Shown in pieces: positions 1-10,113 of a stretch of 64,000 nt of DNA (within the stretch, counting starts at the first letter, position 1; each line of letters opens with the position of its first letter). A program made the position numbers and the translations under genes. The DNA lies in assembly GCF_009834025.1 (NCBI RefSeq), contig NZ_CP047156.1, positions 2,232,001-2,296,000 of the forward strand, written 5' to 3'. Source of the DNA: Epidermidibacterium keratini (lineage in GTDB: Bacteria; Actinomycetota; Actinomycetes; Mycobacteriales; Antricoccaceae). A model generated the notes under the pieces. It saw only the letters and a list, made by a program, of their open reading frames with translations, was not told the origin of the DNA and searched no databases.

Positions 1-1457
1 TGTTGCACGATGCCCACTTCGTAAACCAGATGGCTCACTTCAACCGTGAGCGCGTGCCCGAGCGCAACGTCCACGCCAAGGGCTCCGGGGCATTCGGTGA
101 GTTCGAGACCACCGAGGACGTCAGCAAGTACACCAAGGCTGCGCTCTTTCAGCCCGGGGTGAAGACTGAGATGCTCGCCCGCTTCTCCACGGTCGCCGGC
201 GAGCAGGGCTCCCCGGACACGTGGCGTGACCCCCGCGGCTTCGCGCTGAAGTTCTACACGACCGAGGGCAACTACGACCTTGTCGGCAACAACACGCCGA
301 TCTTCTTCGTGCGCGACACGATGAAGTTCCCGCACTTCATCCGCTCGCAGAAGCGCCGCGGCGGCAACGGCCTGCGCGACAACAACATGCAGTGGGACTT
401 CTGGTCGCTGAACCCCGAGTCGGCGCACCAGGTCACCTACCTCATGGGAGATCGCGGCATCCCGCGCTCCTACCGTCAGATGAACGGCTACGGCTCGCAC
501 ACCTACATGTGGACCAACGAGGCCGGCGAGAAGCACTGGGTCAAGTACCATTTCCACAGCAACCAGGGTGTCGCCGGGCTCACCGACGAGGAAGCCACCA
601 AGATCGCCGGCGAGGACGCCGATTTCCACCGGCGCGATCTGTATGACTCGATCGACAAGGGCGACTTCCCGAGCTGGACGCTGTCGGTGCAGCTCATGCC
701 GTACGACGACGCGAAGACCTACCGGATCAACCCGTTTGACCTCACCAAGATCTGGCCGCACTCGGACTACCCGCTGATCAAGGTCGGCACGATGACCTTG
801 AACCGCAACCCGGCCAACTTCTTCGCCGAGATCGAGCAGGCCGCGTTCGAGCCGAGCGCAACCGTGCCCGGCATCGGCTTCTCGCCGGACAAGATGCTGC
901 TGGGTCGCGTCTTCGCATACGGCGATACGCACCGCTACCGCATCGGTCCGAACTACCACCAGCTGCCGGTCAACCAGCCGAAGGCGGTCGAGAAGCACAA
1001 CACCTACACCCAGGACGGGCCGATGGCCTACCACCACCACGGTGACGAGCCGGTCTACGCACCGAACTCGTTTGGCCGCGGGTACGCCGATAACACCGGC
1101 CCCATGCCCGAAGGCTGGGAGACCGACGGTGACATGGTGCGTCAGGCCTACACGCTGCGTGAGGACGATGACGACTTCTCGCAGGCCGGCACGCTCGTGC
1201 GTGAGGTGTGGACCGACGAGATCCGCGAGAACTTCGTCAAGACGGTCGCCGGGCACTTGCTCGGCGGGGTAACCGGCGACGTACTCGAGCGCGCCTTCGC
1301 CTACTGGAAGGCCGTGGACGAGCAGACCGGCAAGAAGATCGAGGAGCTCGTGCGTTCCGGCGGGCCAAACGCCAACCCGGGCGGACAGCCGGAGGCTGCG
1401 GTCGAGAACGCCGAGGCCGGCACGGTCGCGGAGTCCGAAAGCACTGCATCCAAGTAG
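1..1457 (+). CDS. katA: Catalase (monofunctional heme type), 5' end cut by window
   Basis: Converts hydrogen peroxide to water and oxygen in the cytoplasm. The visible 484 residues contain the VHAKG segment with the catalytic His (about residue 24 of the fragment), the [10 protein letters not shown] segment with the distal Asn, and the heme-ligand region [17 protein letters not shown] with the proximal Tyr. Typical small-subunit catalases have about 480-550 residues and begin 20-50 residues before this point. The apparent TTG start at base 3 is therefore an internal Leu codon and the true start lies left of the window. The C-terminal tail, after about residue 445, is rich in Ala and Glu and probably disordered. 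No neighbour on this strand shares its operon. The family call is secure; the choice of paralogue name is not. Confidence 0.93.
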   Translation, partial: LHDAHFVNQMAHFNRERVPERNVHAKGSGAFGEFETTEDVSKYTKAALFQPGVKTEMLARFSTVAGEQGSPDTWRDPRGFALKFYTTEGNYDLVGNNTPIFFVRDTMKFPHFIRSQKRRGGNGLRDNNMQWDFWSLNPESAHQVTYLMGDRGIPRSYRQMNGYGSHTYMWTNEAGEKHWVKYHFHSNQGVAGLTDEEATKIAGEDADFHRRDLYDSIDKGDFPSWTLSVQLMPYDDAKTYRINPFDLTKIWPHSDYPLIKVGTMTLNRNPANFFAEIEQAAFEPSATVPGIGFSPDKMLLGRVFAYGDTHRYRIGPNYHQLPVNQPKAVEKHNTYTQDGPMAYHHHGDEPVYAPNSFGRGYADNTGPMPEGWETDGDMVRQAYTLREDDDDFSQAGTLVREVWTDEIRENFVKTVAGHLLGGVTGDVLERAFAYWKAVDEQTGKKIEELVRSGGPNANPGGQPEAAVENAEAGTVAESESTASK

Positions 1458-1468
1458 CCGATCCATCG

Positions 1469-1623
1469 GTGATCGAGCAGTGAGGGAGCGCTAGCGACTG
1501 AGCGGTTGCCGAGATCACTCGTGAGGTGGTCTCGACAACCGGCGCTCGCCTAGCGGCTCGCGCCTGCTCGACCACCGGGCCGGGGGCGCTCGCCTAGCGG
1601 CTCGCGCCTGCTCGACCACCGGG
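1469..1623. repeat. Dispersed hairpin repeat cluster, three copies
   Basis: The gap between catalase and P5C dehydrogenase holds three copies of an intergenic repeat met again near 16.2, 39.1, 39.8, 41.2 and 55.3 kb. A forward variant lies at about 1469-1517, a reverse copy at 1525-1579 and a partial reverse copy at 1586-1623. Read on the minus strand, the full copy is GGTGGTCGAGCAG, a GCGC stem, the loop GAGCCGCTAGGCGA, a GCGC stem, then CGGTTGTCGAGACCAC. It lies between convergent genes and could help end transcription from both sides, which is an inference. Confidence 0.8.
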
Positions 1624-1652
1624 GCGGGTGGTGCGGATCGCAGGTATATCGG

Positions 1653-3284
1653 CTAGTTTTCGATTTGGTGGGGGTAGGTCACCGAGCGCGGCGGGACGAA
1701 CGTCTGCTTGATCGCGCGCGGCGAGACCCACCGCGTCAGGTTAAACGGCGAGCCGGCCTTGTCGTTAGTTCCCGATGCCCGCGCGCCACCGAACGGCTGC
1801 TGGCCAACGACCGCGCCGGTCGGCTTGTCGTTGACGTAGAAGTTGCCGGCCGCGTTGCGCAGCGTCGTACTCGCCTGGGAGATCGCCGCGGCATCGCGCG
1901 CGATGATCGCGCCGGTCAGCGCATAGGCGCTCGTCGAGTCAATCAACCGCAGCACCTTCGCATAGTCGCGGTCGTCGTAGACGTAGACGCTCAGGATCGG
2001 CCCGAAGTACTCCTTGGTGAAGATCTCGTCGGTTGCGTCCTCGGAGGAGAGCACCGTCGGCTGCACGAAGTAGCCGGTGCGGTCGTCGTACTCTCCGCCG
2101 GCGAGTACGTCGACCGATGACGTGCGCTTGGCGCGGTCGATCGCCTGCTTGTGCTTCTTGAACGCCGCGGCATCGATGACGGCACCGGTGAAGTTCGCGA
2201 AGTCCAGCGGCGAGCCGACGTTGAGCCCCTCGGTCGTGTCGACGAGCTCGTCCTGGATCTTCTTCCACACCGACTTGGCGATGTAGGCGCGAGAGGCCGC
2301 CGAACACTTCTGCCCGGAGTACTCGAACGCCCCGCGCACAAGCGCCGTGACGGCGACCTGGTGGTCGGCCGAGGGGTGTACGACGACGAAGTCCTTGCCG
2401 CCGGTCTCACCGACGATCCGCGGATATGCCCGATATGACGGGAGATTCTTGCCGATCTCGCCCCACAGCTTCTGGAAGGTCGGGGTCGAGCCGGTGAAGT
2501 GGATGCCGGCAAGATGCTCCGAGCTCAACGCCGCCTTGGACACTTCCGGGCCCTGCCCGGGAAGCATGTTGATCACGCCGTCTGGCAGTCCCGCCTCGCG
2601 CAGCAACTCCATGGTCACCGAGGCGGCAAGCTGCTGGGTCATCGACGGCTTCCAGATCACCACGTTGCCCATCAGCGCCGGAGCGGTGGGCAAGTTTCCA
2701 GCGATAGCAGTGAAGTTGAATGGCGTGATCGCGTAGACGAATCCTTCGAGCGGGCGGAAGTCGACGGTGTTCCACACGCCCGGCGCGTTAGCTGGCGGTT
2801 GCTCCGCGGCGATCTCACGCCCGTAGCCGACGTTGAAGCGCCAGAAGTCGATCAGCTCGCACGCGGAGTCGATCTCGGCCTGGTAGCAGCTCTTGCCCTG
2901 TCCGAGCATCGTCGCGGCGTTGAGTCTCATGCGCCACGGGCCGGACAGCAGCTGCGCGGCGCGCAGGAAGACCGAGGCGCGTTCGTCGTAGGACATCGCC
3001 GCCCACTCGGGCGCCACCTTCATCGCCGCGTCGATCGCGTCGTTGGCGTCTTCGGCACTGGCCTGGGCGCTCGTGGCGAGGACCCGGCGGTGATCGTGCG
3101 GGGCGACGACATTGAACTCCGGCCCGCTGCCCATGCGCGCCTTGCCGCCGATCTGCGCCTTCAGCGGCTTGCCGTCTTCGAAACTCGCCAGCTCGGCCGC
3201 GAGCTCGGCTCGCTCTGGCGAACCTTGCGCGTAGTCGCGCACGGGCTCGTTGATCGGTGCCGGTGGAGTCGTGATCGCGTCCAT
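1653..3284 (-). CDS. pruA: L-glutamate gamma-semialdehyde (P5C) dehydrogenase
   Basis: Second step of proline catabolism: NAD-dependent oxidation of glutamate-5-semialdehyde, in equilibrium with pyrroline-5-carboxylate, to glutamate. At 543 residues it has the length of group I stand-alone P5C dehydrogenases. The aldehyde dehydrogenase fold is clear: ITPFNFTAIAGN in the cofactor region, FTGSTPTF, GETGGKD, and the catalytic Cys in YSGQKCSAASR near residue 322. The ATG start is preceded by AAAGG at suitable spacing. It lies 76 nt downstream of proline dehydrogenase on the same strand, so the two steps are probably cotranscribed, as in other Actinobacteria that lack the fused PutA. Confidence 0.95.
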   Translation of the reverse strand: MDAITTPPAPINEPVRDYAQGSPERAELAAELASFEDGKPLKAQIGGKARMGSGPEFNVVAPHDHRRVLATSAQASAEDANDAIDAAMKVAPEWAAMSYDERASVFLRAAQLLSGPWRMRLNAATMLGQGKSCYQAEIDSACELIDFWRFNVGYGREIAAEQPPANAPGVWNTVDFRPLEGFVYAITPFNFTAIAGNLPTAPALMGNVVIWKPSMTQQLAASVTMELLREAGLPDGVINMLPGQGPEVSKAALSSEHLAGIHFTGSTPTFQKLWGEIGKNLPSYRAYPRIVGETGGKDFVVVHPSADHQVAVTALVRGAFEYSGQKCSAASRAYIAKSVWKKIQDELVDTTEGLNVGSPLDFANFTGAVIDAAAFKKHKQAIDRAKRTSSVDVLAGGEYDDRTGYFVQPTVLSSEDATDEIFTKEYFGPILSVYVYDDRDYAKVLRLIDSTSAYALTGAIIARDAAAISQASTTLRNAAGNFYVNDKPTGAVVGQQPFGGARASGTNDKAGSPFNLTRWVSPRAIKQTFVPPRSVTYPHQIEN

Positions 3285-3360
3285 AAAACTGCCTTTCTCG
3301 CGTTCTCACACGGTACGCCGCACCGCAGGTGAGACGCCCGTTCGGTCCGCCGCAGCGACC

Positions 3361-4296
3361 TCAGCCAGGCACCAGCGACCGCAGGAAGAATGCCAGGTTA
3401 GCGGGCCGTTCGGCCAGTCGGCGGGTGAAGTAGCCGTACCAGTCGACGCCGTAGGGCACGTACGCGCGCACGCGGTAGCCGGCCGCGGCGAGGCGCTTCT
3501 GTTCGTCGCTGCGGATGCCGTAGAGCATCTGGAACTCGAACTCATCGGGAGTACGCCGATGCTCGTCGGCGAGGCGCAGCGCAAGCGAGATCAGTGCAGG
3601 GTCGTGGGTCGCGACCATCGGGTAGCCGTCGCCGGCAAACAACCGGCCCAGCCCGCGCGCATAGGCCCGGTCGACCTCGCGGCCGCCTGAGTACGCCACC
3701 GACTCCGGCTCGTCATAGGCCCCTTTGACCAACCGCACGCGCCCACCCGCGGCGGCCATCCGAGGCAGGTCCTCAGCAGTACGCCGCAGCATCGCCTGCA
3801 GCGCCACCCCGACACTCGGAGTGCCTTGGCGCATCGACTCGACGGTCTGCAGGGTCGCATCGACCGTGGTGTGGTCTTCCATGTCGACGCTGACGAGTAC
3901 GCCGTTGCGGCTGGCCTCGTCGGCGATCGCACCGGCCTGGGTGCGCGCGAGGGCGACCCCGGAGCGGCCGAGTCCCTGTCCGAGCGCGGACAGCTTGAGC
4001 GTCACCTCTGCGCCCTCGGCCAGCCCGGCGTCATCGAGCGCCTGGATGAGCTCGAGATTGGCCTGCTGACCGGCGAGCGCCTGGTACTCGGTCGTGACGT
4101 CTTCGCCGAGATGGTCGATTGCCGCGTGGATGCCGTCGGCGCGCAGCCGGCGTACGGCATCGACTGCATCGCTCACCCGCTCCCCGGCGACGAACCGCGA
4201 CACGACCTTGCGGCTCAGCGGCGTACTGAGCAACGCCTTCTTGATCTGCGGCTGGTCGGCGGCCCACAAGATCGGCCGGCGGAGGGCATACACCAT
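3361..4296 (-). CDS. putA: Proline dehydrogenase (monofunctional)
   Basis: FAD-dependent oxidation of proline to pyrroline-5-carboxylate, passing electrons to the quinone pool. The 311-residue length matches monofunctional actinobacterial ProDH. The TIM-barrel features are visible, including the RLVKGAY segment, EFQMLYGIR, and the C-terminal YGVDWYGYFTRRLAERP, whose Tyr and two Arg bind substrate in the family. Directly upstream of the P5C dehydrogenase. The ATG has no Shine-Dalgarno; a TACCCT hexamer ends 7 nt before it, so this is probably the leaderless first gene of the two-gene operon. The symbol follows common usage for the ProDH part and could equally be prodh or pruB. Confidence 0.94.
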   Translation of the reverse strand: MVYALRRPILWAADQPQIKKALLSTPLSRKVVSRFVAGERVSDAVDAVRRLRADGIHAAIDHLGEDVTTEYQALAGQQANLELIQALDDAGLAEGAEVTLKLSALGQGLGRSGVALARTQAGAIADEASRNGVLVSVDMEDHTTVDATLQTVESMRQGTPSVGVALQAMLRRTAEDLPRMAAAGGRVRLVKGAYDEPESVAYSGGREVDRAYARGLGRLFAGDGYPMVATHDPALISLALRLADEHRRTPDEFEFQMLYGIRSDEQKRLAAAGYRVRAYVPYGVDWYGYFTRRLAERPANLAFFLRSLVPG

Positions 4297-4303
4297 GCTC
4301 AGA

Positions 4304-4309
4304 AGGGTA
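4304..4309 (-). promoter_or_regulatory. -10 hexamer of leaderless proline catabolic promoter
   Basis: TACCCT on the minus strand, 7 nt before the ATG of proline dehydrogenase. The position predicts transcription starting at or next to the ATG. There is no purine-rich ribosome site between them. Confidence 0.6.
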
Positions 4310-4401
4310 ATGGCCGCCGGGCGCGGTATCGCACCCAGCGGCCATCAGGCGGCGCTGTGGGGGTGTCGGCGCCCCGGGGATCAGCGCCGACAGCGTCACG
4401 G

Positions 4402-5610
<1,209 letters not shown>

Positions 5611-5705
5611 GCTTCCTCCTGATCGGATGGCCGGATCGCTGCCGGGTGCTGCGGGATGTGCCCGGATGCCAGTGTCGCTTGGGTATCTCTCTACACGACC
5701 ACGAT

Positions 5706-5727
5706 CGACCGAGCAAGCGTTCGGTCG
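5706..5727. promoter_or_regulatory. Candidate TetR-type operator
   Basis: An inverted repeat with arms CGACCGA (5706-5712) and TCGGTCG (5721-5727) around an 8-nt centre, in the divergent region between the acyl-CoA dehydrogenase and the PIG-V-like gene. Size and base composition suit TetR-family operators that often control actinobacterial acyl-CoA genes. No TetR gene is in the window, so the regulator is unknown. Confidence 0.4.
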
Positions 5728-5775
5728 GTAGCGTGACGGGGGTCTCGCTGACCCCCTCCACATAGGGTGTACCCC

Positions 5776-6945
5776 GTGCCGACCGCCCCTCTCACCGCCG
5801 TACCCCTGCGGTCCTGGCGCATCGAGCTTCGCGCTCTCGCGGCGGTGGTTGCGGCGTACGCCGCCATCCGGACGTTCGGGCTGGTCGTCCTGCAGGGCGC
5901 GGCCGGCGCCGATGCCTACGACAAGCTGCGGGCCTGGGACGGCGCCTGGTTTATCCGGATCGCCACCGAGGGCTACCCAAGCGAGCTCGTGCTCATCACG
6001 GTGCGCGACGACTCCAGCGGTGGGCTGGCCTTCTTCCCGCTGTATCCGATGCTCATGCGCGCCCTGGCAAGCATCGGGCTCGAACCGATGGTCGCGGGTC
6101 TGGTGATTACGGTGATCGCGGGAATCGCCGCTGCGATAGGGATCTATGCCGTCGCGCGCGAGGTGCTCAGCCCGCGCGCGGCCTTCCTCGCCGTGCTGCT
6201 GTGGGCCGCGCTGCCCATGTCGATCGTGCTGTCGATGGTCTACTCCGAGGCGCTCTTTACCGCGCTCGCGGCCTGGGCGCTGTGGGCGAGTCTTCGAGAA
6301 CGCTGGCTGCTGGCCGGCGTACTCGGCTTCGCAGCGGGGCTGACCCGGTCGGTCGGCATCGCGGTCGGCATCGCCGTCACTGTGGCCGCGATCCTCGCGT
6401 GGCGTCGGGGTCGCCGAGGCTGGCGACCGGTCGCCGGCTCGGTGGTGGCGTTGGCCGGGGTGCCGACGTGGTGGGTGATCGTCGCGATCATCAGTGGGCG
6501 TGTCGACGGCTGGTTTGCCGTGCAGGACTTCTTCTGGGGCTCGAAGGTCGACTTCGGCGCCGACCTCGCCCGCGTCGGGTGGCAGATGCTGACCTTCAGC
6601 GGGCGCTACGACGACCTGACTCGGGTGGTCTACTCGACGGCCGTCGTGGCGATGATCGTGTGCGGCGCGCTCGCGGTCGATCTCGTGCGTCGCGCGCTCC
6701 GCGACTCGAGGTGGGCGCCCTTGGCGACGTACGCCGTGGTGGCCATCGGGCTGGCGATCGGCAGCGCCGGCTTCGTGCACTCCAAGGTGCGCTTTATCGT
6801 CCCGGTGTTCGTGCTCGTGTGTGCACTCGCCGGCGCGATGGGCCGCTGGTCGCTGTGGGCGCGGGTGGCCGGCGTACTCGTCATGGTCGTCGTCGGGGCG
6901 TGGTGGAGCACCCTCATGCTGACGCTGTGGCCGTACGCGATCTAG
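5776..6945 (+). CDS. PIG-V-like mannosyltransferase family membrane protein
   Basis: A 389-residue polytopic membrane protein with about eight to ten hydrophobic segments. The N-terminal extracytoplasmic segment after the first helix contains AWDGAWFIRIATEGYP, the Asp-rich signature of the PIG-V/GT-C glycosyltransferases that use polyprenyl-phosphate mannose. This is followed by FFPLYPMLMRAL, also typical. It probably transfers a mannose to a lipid or protein acceptor at the outer membrane face; the acceptor is unknown. The GTG at 5776 is preferred over the in-frame GTG at 5767 because a TAGGGT hexamer (5763-5768) lies 7 nt before it, a leaderless arrangement. Stands alone and divergent from the acyl-CoA dehydrogenase. 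Confidence 0.75.
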   Translation: MPTAPLTAVPLRSWRIELRALAAVVAAYAAIRTFGLVVLQGAAGADAYDKLRAWDGAWFIRIATEGYPSELVLITVRDDSSGGLAFFPLYPMLMRALASIGLEPMVAGLVITVIAGIAAAIGIYAVAREVLSPRAAFLAVLLWAALPMSIVLSMVYSEALFTALAAWALWASLRERWLLAGVLGFAAGLTRSVGIAVGIAVTVAAILAWRRGRRGWRPVAGSVVALAGVPTWWVIVAIISGRVDGWFAVQDFFWGSKVDFGADLARVGWQMLTFSGRYDDLTRVVYSTAVVAMIVCGALAVDLVRRALRDSRWAPLATYAVVAIGLAIGSAGFVHSKVRFIVPVFVLVCALAGAMGRWSLWARVAGVLVMVVVGAWWSTLMLTLWPYAI

Positions 6946-6987
6946 GTGCGGCGCCGGATTGCAGTTGCGTCGACTACAGTGCAGTCC

Positions 6988-7389
6988 ATGGCGCAACTGC
7001 GAATCAGTGAGGCGGCCGAGCTTCTCGGCGTCAGCAGCGACACCGTACGCCGCTGGGTCGAGTCCGGAAAGGTCAAGGGCGCGGGGTCGGGCCCGCTCGG
7101 GGTTGATGCCCGCGACCTGGCCAGATTCGCCGCCGACCAGGCCCACACACCCGACCCAGGACGCACCGGGCAGGCATCGGCCCGCAACCGTATGAAGGGC
7201 ATCGTCACCCGGGTCACCTCTGACCAGGTGATGTCGCAAGTCGAGATTCAGGCTGGTCCGTATCGCATCGTCTCGCTGCTGTCGACCGAGGCCGTCCGCG
7301 AGATGAAGCTCGAGGTCGGCTCGGTCGCGATCGCCAACGTCAAGGCCACGAACGTCGCGCTCGAGCTGCCGGACGGTAAACGCGCATGA
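6988..7389 (+). CDS. HTH-Mop (MerR-like HTH plus TOBE) molybdate-binding regulator
   Basis: A 133-residue two-domain protein. Residues 1-50 form an excisionase/MerR-type helix-turn-helix (LRISEAAELLGVSSDTVRRW). Residues 65-130 form a single Mop/TOBE domain (ARNRMKGIVTRV...VEIQAG...VGSVAIANVKATNVAL), which binds molybdate or tungstate. It is the first gene of the mod operon and overlaps modA by 4 nt (ATGA), so it probably senses molybdate and controls the transporter. This differs from classical ModE, which has a winged helix and two Mop domains. Leaderless start: TACAGT ends 7 nt before the ATG. Confidence 0.85.
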   Translation: MAQLRISEAAELLGVSSDTVRRWVESGKVKGAGSGPLGVDARDLARFAADQAHTPDPGRTGQASARNRMKGIVTRVTSDQVMSQVEIQAGPYRIVSLLSTEAVREMKLEVGSVAIANVKATNVALELPDGKRA

Positions 7390-8186
7390 GGGGGCTCAGG
7401 CTGCTGGGCGCGCTGAGCGCCGCCGTACTGCTCGTCGCCGGCTGCGGCTCGGACTCCGCGGACTCCTCGGGCGCGGCGGGCTCAGGCTCGGGTGACGCCA
7501 GCGCGGAGGCCGTCAGCGGCGAGCTGCAGGTGTTTGCCGCCGCCTCGCTCAAGGAGTCCTACGAGCAGCTGGCCTCCGACCTCAAGGAGGCCAACCCCGA
7601 CCTCGCCATCACCTTCCAGTACGGCGCCAGCGGACAGCTCGCGACCCAGATCGAGCAGGGCGCGCCGGCGGACGTCTTCTCCTCGGCCGACGAAGTGTCG
7701 ATGACCAAGCTCGCTGACGCCGGGCTCGTCGAAGAGCCGAAGGTGATCGCCAAGAACGTGCTGCAGATCGTGGTACCCGCAGGCAATCCCGCCACCATCG
7801 AGACCCTGGCCGACCTGCAGAACCCCGACCTGACGATCGTCACCTGCGCCGCCGCGGCGGCGTGCGGCAAGATCACCGCCAGCCTTGAGGAGCAGGTCGG
7901 CTATAAGGTCGCCAGCGACTCACAGGAGCCCGACGTCAAGTCGGTGCTGCAGAAGGTCTCGCTTGGCGAAGCCGACGCGGGGCTCGTCTACGTCACTGAC
8001 GTGAAGTCGGCCGGTGACAAGGTCGAGGGCATCGACATCCCCGAAGCCGCCGAGCTGTCCAACAGCTATCCGATTGCCGCCGTCAAGGGCGCCCCGAACG
8101 CCGAGGCCGCGACGGCGTTCATCGAGTACGTCGAAAGCGACGCGGGCCAGAAGATCCTGGCTGACCACGGCTTTCTCGCGCCGTAG
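7386..8186 (+). CDS. modA: Molybdate ABC transporter substrate-binding lipoprotein ModA
   Basis: Captures molybdate outside the membrane and delivers it to ModBC. The protein has 266 residues. The N-terminus is a lipoprotein signal with lipobox LVAGC (Cys about residue 20), followed by a Ser/Gly-rich linker. The mature part begins LQVFAAASLKESYEQL, where the Ser residues that coordinate oxyanion are expected, and continues with TFQYGASGQLATQIEQGAPADVF and VYVTDVKSAG, standard for ModA. Start ATG overlaps the stop of the HTH-Mop gene. modB follows after 8 nt. Confidence 0.95.
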   Translation: MRGLRLLGALSAAVLLVAGCGSDSADSSGAAGSGSGDASAEAVSGELQVFAAASLKESYEQLASDLKEANPDLAITFQYGASGQLATQIEQGAPADVFSSADEVSMTKLADAGLVEEPKVIAKNVLQIVVPAGNPATIETLADLQNPDLTIVTCAAAAACGKITASLEEQVGYKVASDSQEPDVKSVLQKVSLGEADAGLVYVTDVKSAGDKVEGIDIPEAAELSNSYPIAAVKGAPNAEAATAFIEYVESDAGQKILADHGFLAP

Positions 8187-8194
8187 GTGACTGC

Positions 8195-9067
8195 ATGACC
8201 GAGCCGCAGGCCCCGCCACAACCGACCGAGAGAGCATCCCCCGGCGGCGTGGTCAGGCGTGGGCGGGGCGGCGTACCCGCCACCGGGCGCGCACCGCTGC
8301 TGCTCGCGATCCCCGCCACGGTAGCGATCGTCTTCCTCGTGCTACCGCTGGCGGGGCTGCTCATCAAGGCGCCGTGGGGGCAGTTCTTCGACAAGCTCTC
8401 CTCGCCTGGGGTGTTTCAGGCGCTCGGGCTCTCGCTGCTGACCGCGACCGAGACGACCATCGTGTGCCTGGTGATCGGCGTACCGCTGGCCTGGCTGCTG
8501 GCCCGCACCGACCTCCCCGGGCGTCGAGTGCTGCGGGCGCTGGTGACCGTGCCGCTGATCCTCCCTCCGGTGGTGGGCGGCGTTGCGCTCTATAGCGCAC
8601 TGGGTCGGCAGGGGATCGTCGGCCGCTGGCTGTTTGAGTGGTGGGGCGTGACGATTCCCTACACCCACTTGGCCGTCGTACTCGCCCAGTCGTTTGTCGC
8701 GCTGCCCTTCCTCGTGCTCAGCGTCGACGGTGCGCTGCGGTCCTCGCACGCCCAGCTCGAGGAGGCGGCGGCCACCCTCGGCGCCGACAGGTGGACCGTC
8801 TTTCGCCGCATCACCCTGCCGCTCGTCGGCCCAGCCGTCGCGGCCGGCGCCGTGCTCAGCTGGGCGCGGGCGATGGGCGAGTTTGGCGCGACGATCACCT
8901 TCGCCGGCAGCCTGCCCGGGCGCACCGAGACGATGCCGGTGCGGGTCTACGTCGAGCTGATCGACGACTTCGAGGGCACCGTCGTGCTCAGCATCCTGCT
9001 GCTCGCCGTCGCGGTGCTGACCCTGGTCACGCTGCGTGACCGGTGGGTCGGAGGGCTCCGCGGGTGA
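8195..9067 (+). CDS. modB: Molybdate ABC transporter permease ModB
   Basis: Membrane-spanning component of the molybdate importer, 290 residues. About six hydrophobic helices follow an N-terminal cytoplasmic extension of about 30 residues rich in Pro, Gly and Arg. The cytoplasmic EAA loop that contacts the ATPase is visible as EEAAATLGADRWTVFRRITLPL, followed by MGEFGATITFAG, characteristic of ModB. The stop codon overlaps the GTG of modC (GTGA), indicating translational coupling. Confidence 0.95.
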   Translation: MTEPQAPPQPTERASPGGVVRRGRGGVPATGRAPLLLAIPATVAIVFLVLPLAGLLIKAPWGQFFDKLSSPGVFQALGLSLLTATETTIVCLVIGVPLAWLLARTDLPGRRVLRALVTVPLILPPVVGGVALYSALGRQGIVGRWLFEWWGVTIPYTHLAVVLAQSFVALPFLVLSVDGALRSSHAQLEEAAATLGADRWTVFRRITLPLVGPAVAAGAVLSWARAMGEFGATITFAGSLPGRTETMPVRVYVELIDDFEGTVVLSILLLAVAVLTLVTLRDRWVGGLRG

Positions 9068-10113
9068 GCTTCCTCGACGCCCACGTCGATGTCCCACGCC
9101 GTGACTTCGACGTCACCCTGGATCTGCTCGCCGAGCCCGGCGAGGTCATTGCGCTGCTCGGGCCCAACGGCAGTGGCAAGTCGACCACGCTCGGCGCGCT
9201 CGTGGGACTTATCGCCCCGCGGTCGGGCCATGTGCGCGTGGGTGGCGAGGTGCTGCACGACCTGGCCGAAGGCATCTGGCTGCCTCCCGACCAGCGCGGC
9301 GTGGGCATGGTCTTCCAGAACGGCCGGCTCTTTCCTCACCTGTCGGCCCTCGACAACGTCGCATTCGGCCCGCGCTCGCGTGGCGCGTCCAAGGGCGATG
9401 CCGAGACGACAGCGCGGGCCGCGCTCGCGCGTATCGGTGCGCTCGAGCTCGCGGCTGCCAAGCCGGGCGGGCTGTCGGGAGGGCAGGCTCAGCGGGTCGC
9501 GCTCGCCCGTGCCCTGGCCACAGATCCCGGGCTGCTGCTGCTCGACGAGCCGATGTCCGCGCTCGATGCGCGCTCGCGGATCGCCGTCCGCGCCGAGCTG
9601 CGCACTCACCTCGCCGACTTCGACGGCGTTGCCATCGTTGTCACCCACGACCTTTACGACGCGGCCGCGCTCGCCGACCGGATGCTCGTCATCGAGCACG
9701 GACGCGTCGTGCAGTCCGGTACGCCGTACGACGTCGCGTCGCGACCGGCTACCGACTACGTCGCCGATCTCGCCGGGGTCGTCGTACTTCCGGCCGAGTC
9801 TGACGGGCGCCTGCTGCGGCTGGCGCCGGGCTATGAGATCGCGCGCGAGCACGAGCCGGGCGAGGTGCAGGTCGTCGTACACCCCCGCGATGTGCGGCTG
9901 CGCGAGGACGACGATCCGGGACCGGGATGGCCAGCGACGGTCGACTCCATCGATCCGCAGGGCACCGTCACGCGCGTCGGGCTTGTCTGCCGTGACGGGC
10001 CACGAATAGTCTCAGAGGTCGACACGCTTGACGTGGGTCGGCGACGCCTAGCCCCCGGCGTGCCGGCGCGGGCGTGGGTGGACTCGACAAACTTGGTGGT
10101 GTATCGACGGTGA
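9064..10113 (+). CDS. modC: Molybdate ABC transporter ATP-binding protein ModC
   Basis: ATPase that powers molybdate import, 349 residues. It carries Walker A LLGPNGSGKST (about residue 38), the Q-loop region VGMVFQNGRLFPHLS, signature LSGGQAQRVALARAL, Walker B LLLLDEPMSALD and a switch His in VVTHD. A C-terminal TOBE region from about residue 285 may bind oxyanion. The GTG at 9064 overlaps the modB stop and is chosen over an upstream in-frame GTG inside modB. Its own stop overlaps the GTG of the next gene. Confidence 0.94.
   Translation: MSFLDAHVDVPRRDFDVTLDLLAEPGEVIALLGPNGSGKSTTLGALVGLIAPRSGHVRVGGEVLHDLAEGIWLPPDQRGVGMVFQNGRLFPHLSALDNVAFGPRSRGASKGDAETTARAALARIGALELAAAKPGGLSGGQAQRVALARALATDPGLLLLDEPMSALDARSRIAVRAELRTHLADFDGVAIVVTHDLYDAAALADRMLVIEHGRVVQSGTPYDVASRPATDYVADLAGVVVLPAESDGRLLRLAPGYEIAREHEPGEVQVVVHPRDVRLREDDDPGPGWPATVDSIDPQGTVTRVGLVCRDGPRIVSEVDTLDVGRRRLAPGVPARAWVDSTNLVVYRR

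Noticed and set aside
5611-7239. Upstream extension of the acyl-CoA dehydrogenase frame to 945 residues
   Set aside because: It lies antisense to the PIG-V-like and HTH-Mop genes, has shadow-type composition, and the ATG at 5610 has a perfect ribosome site and the family N-terminus.
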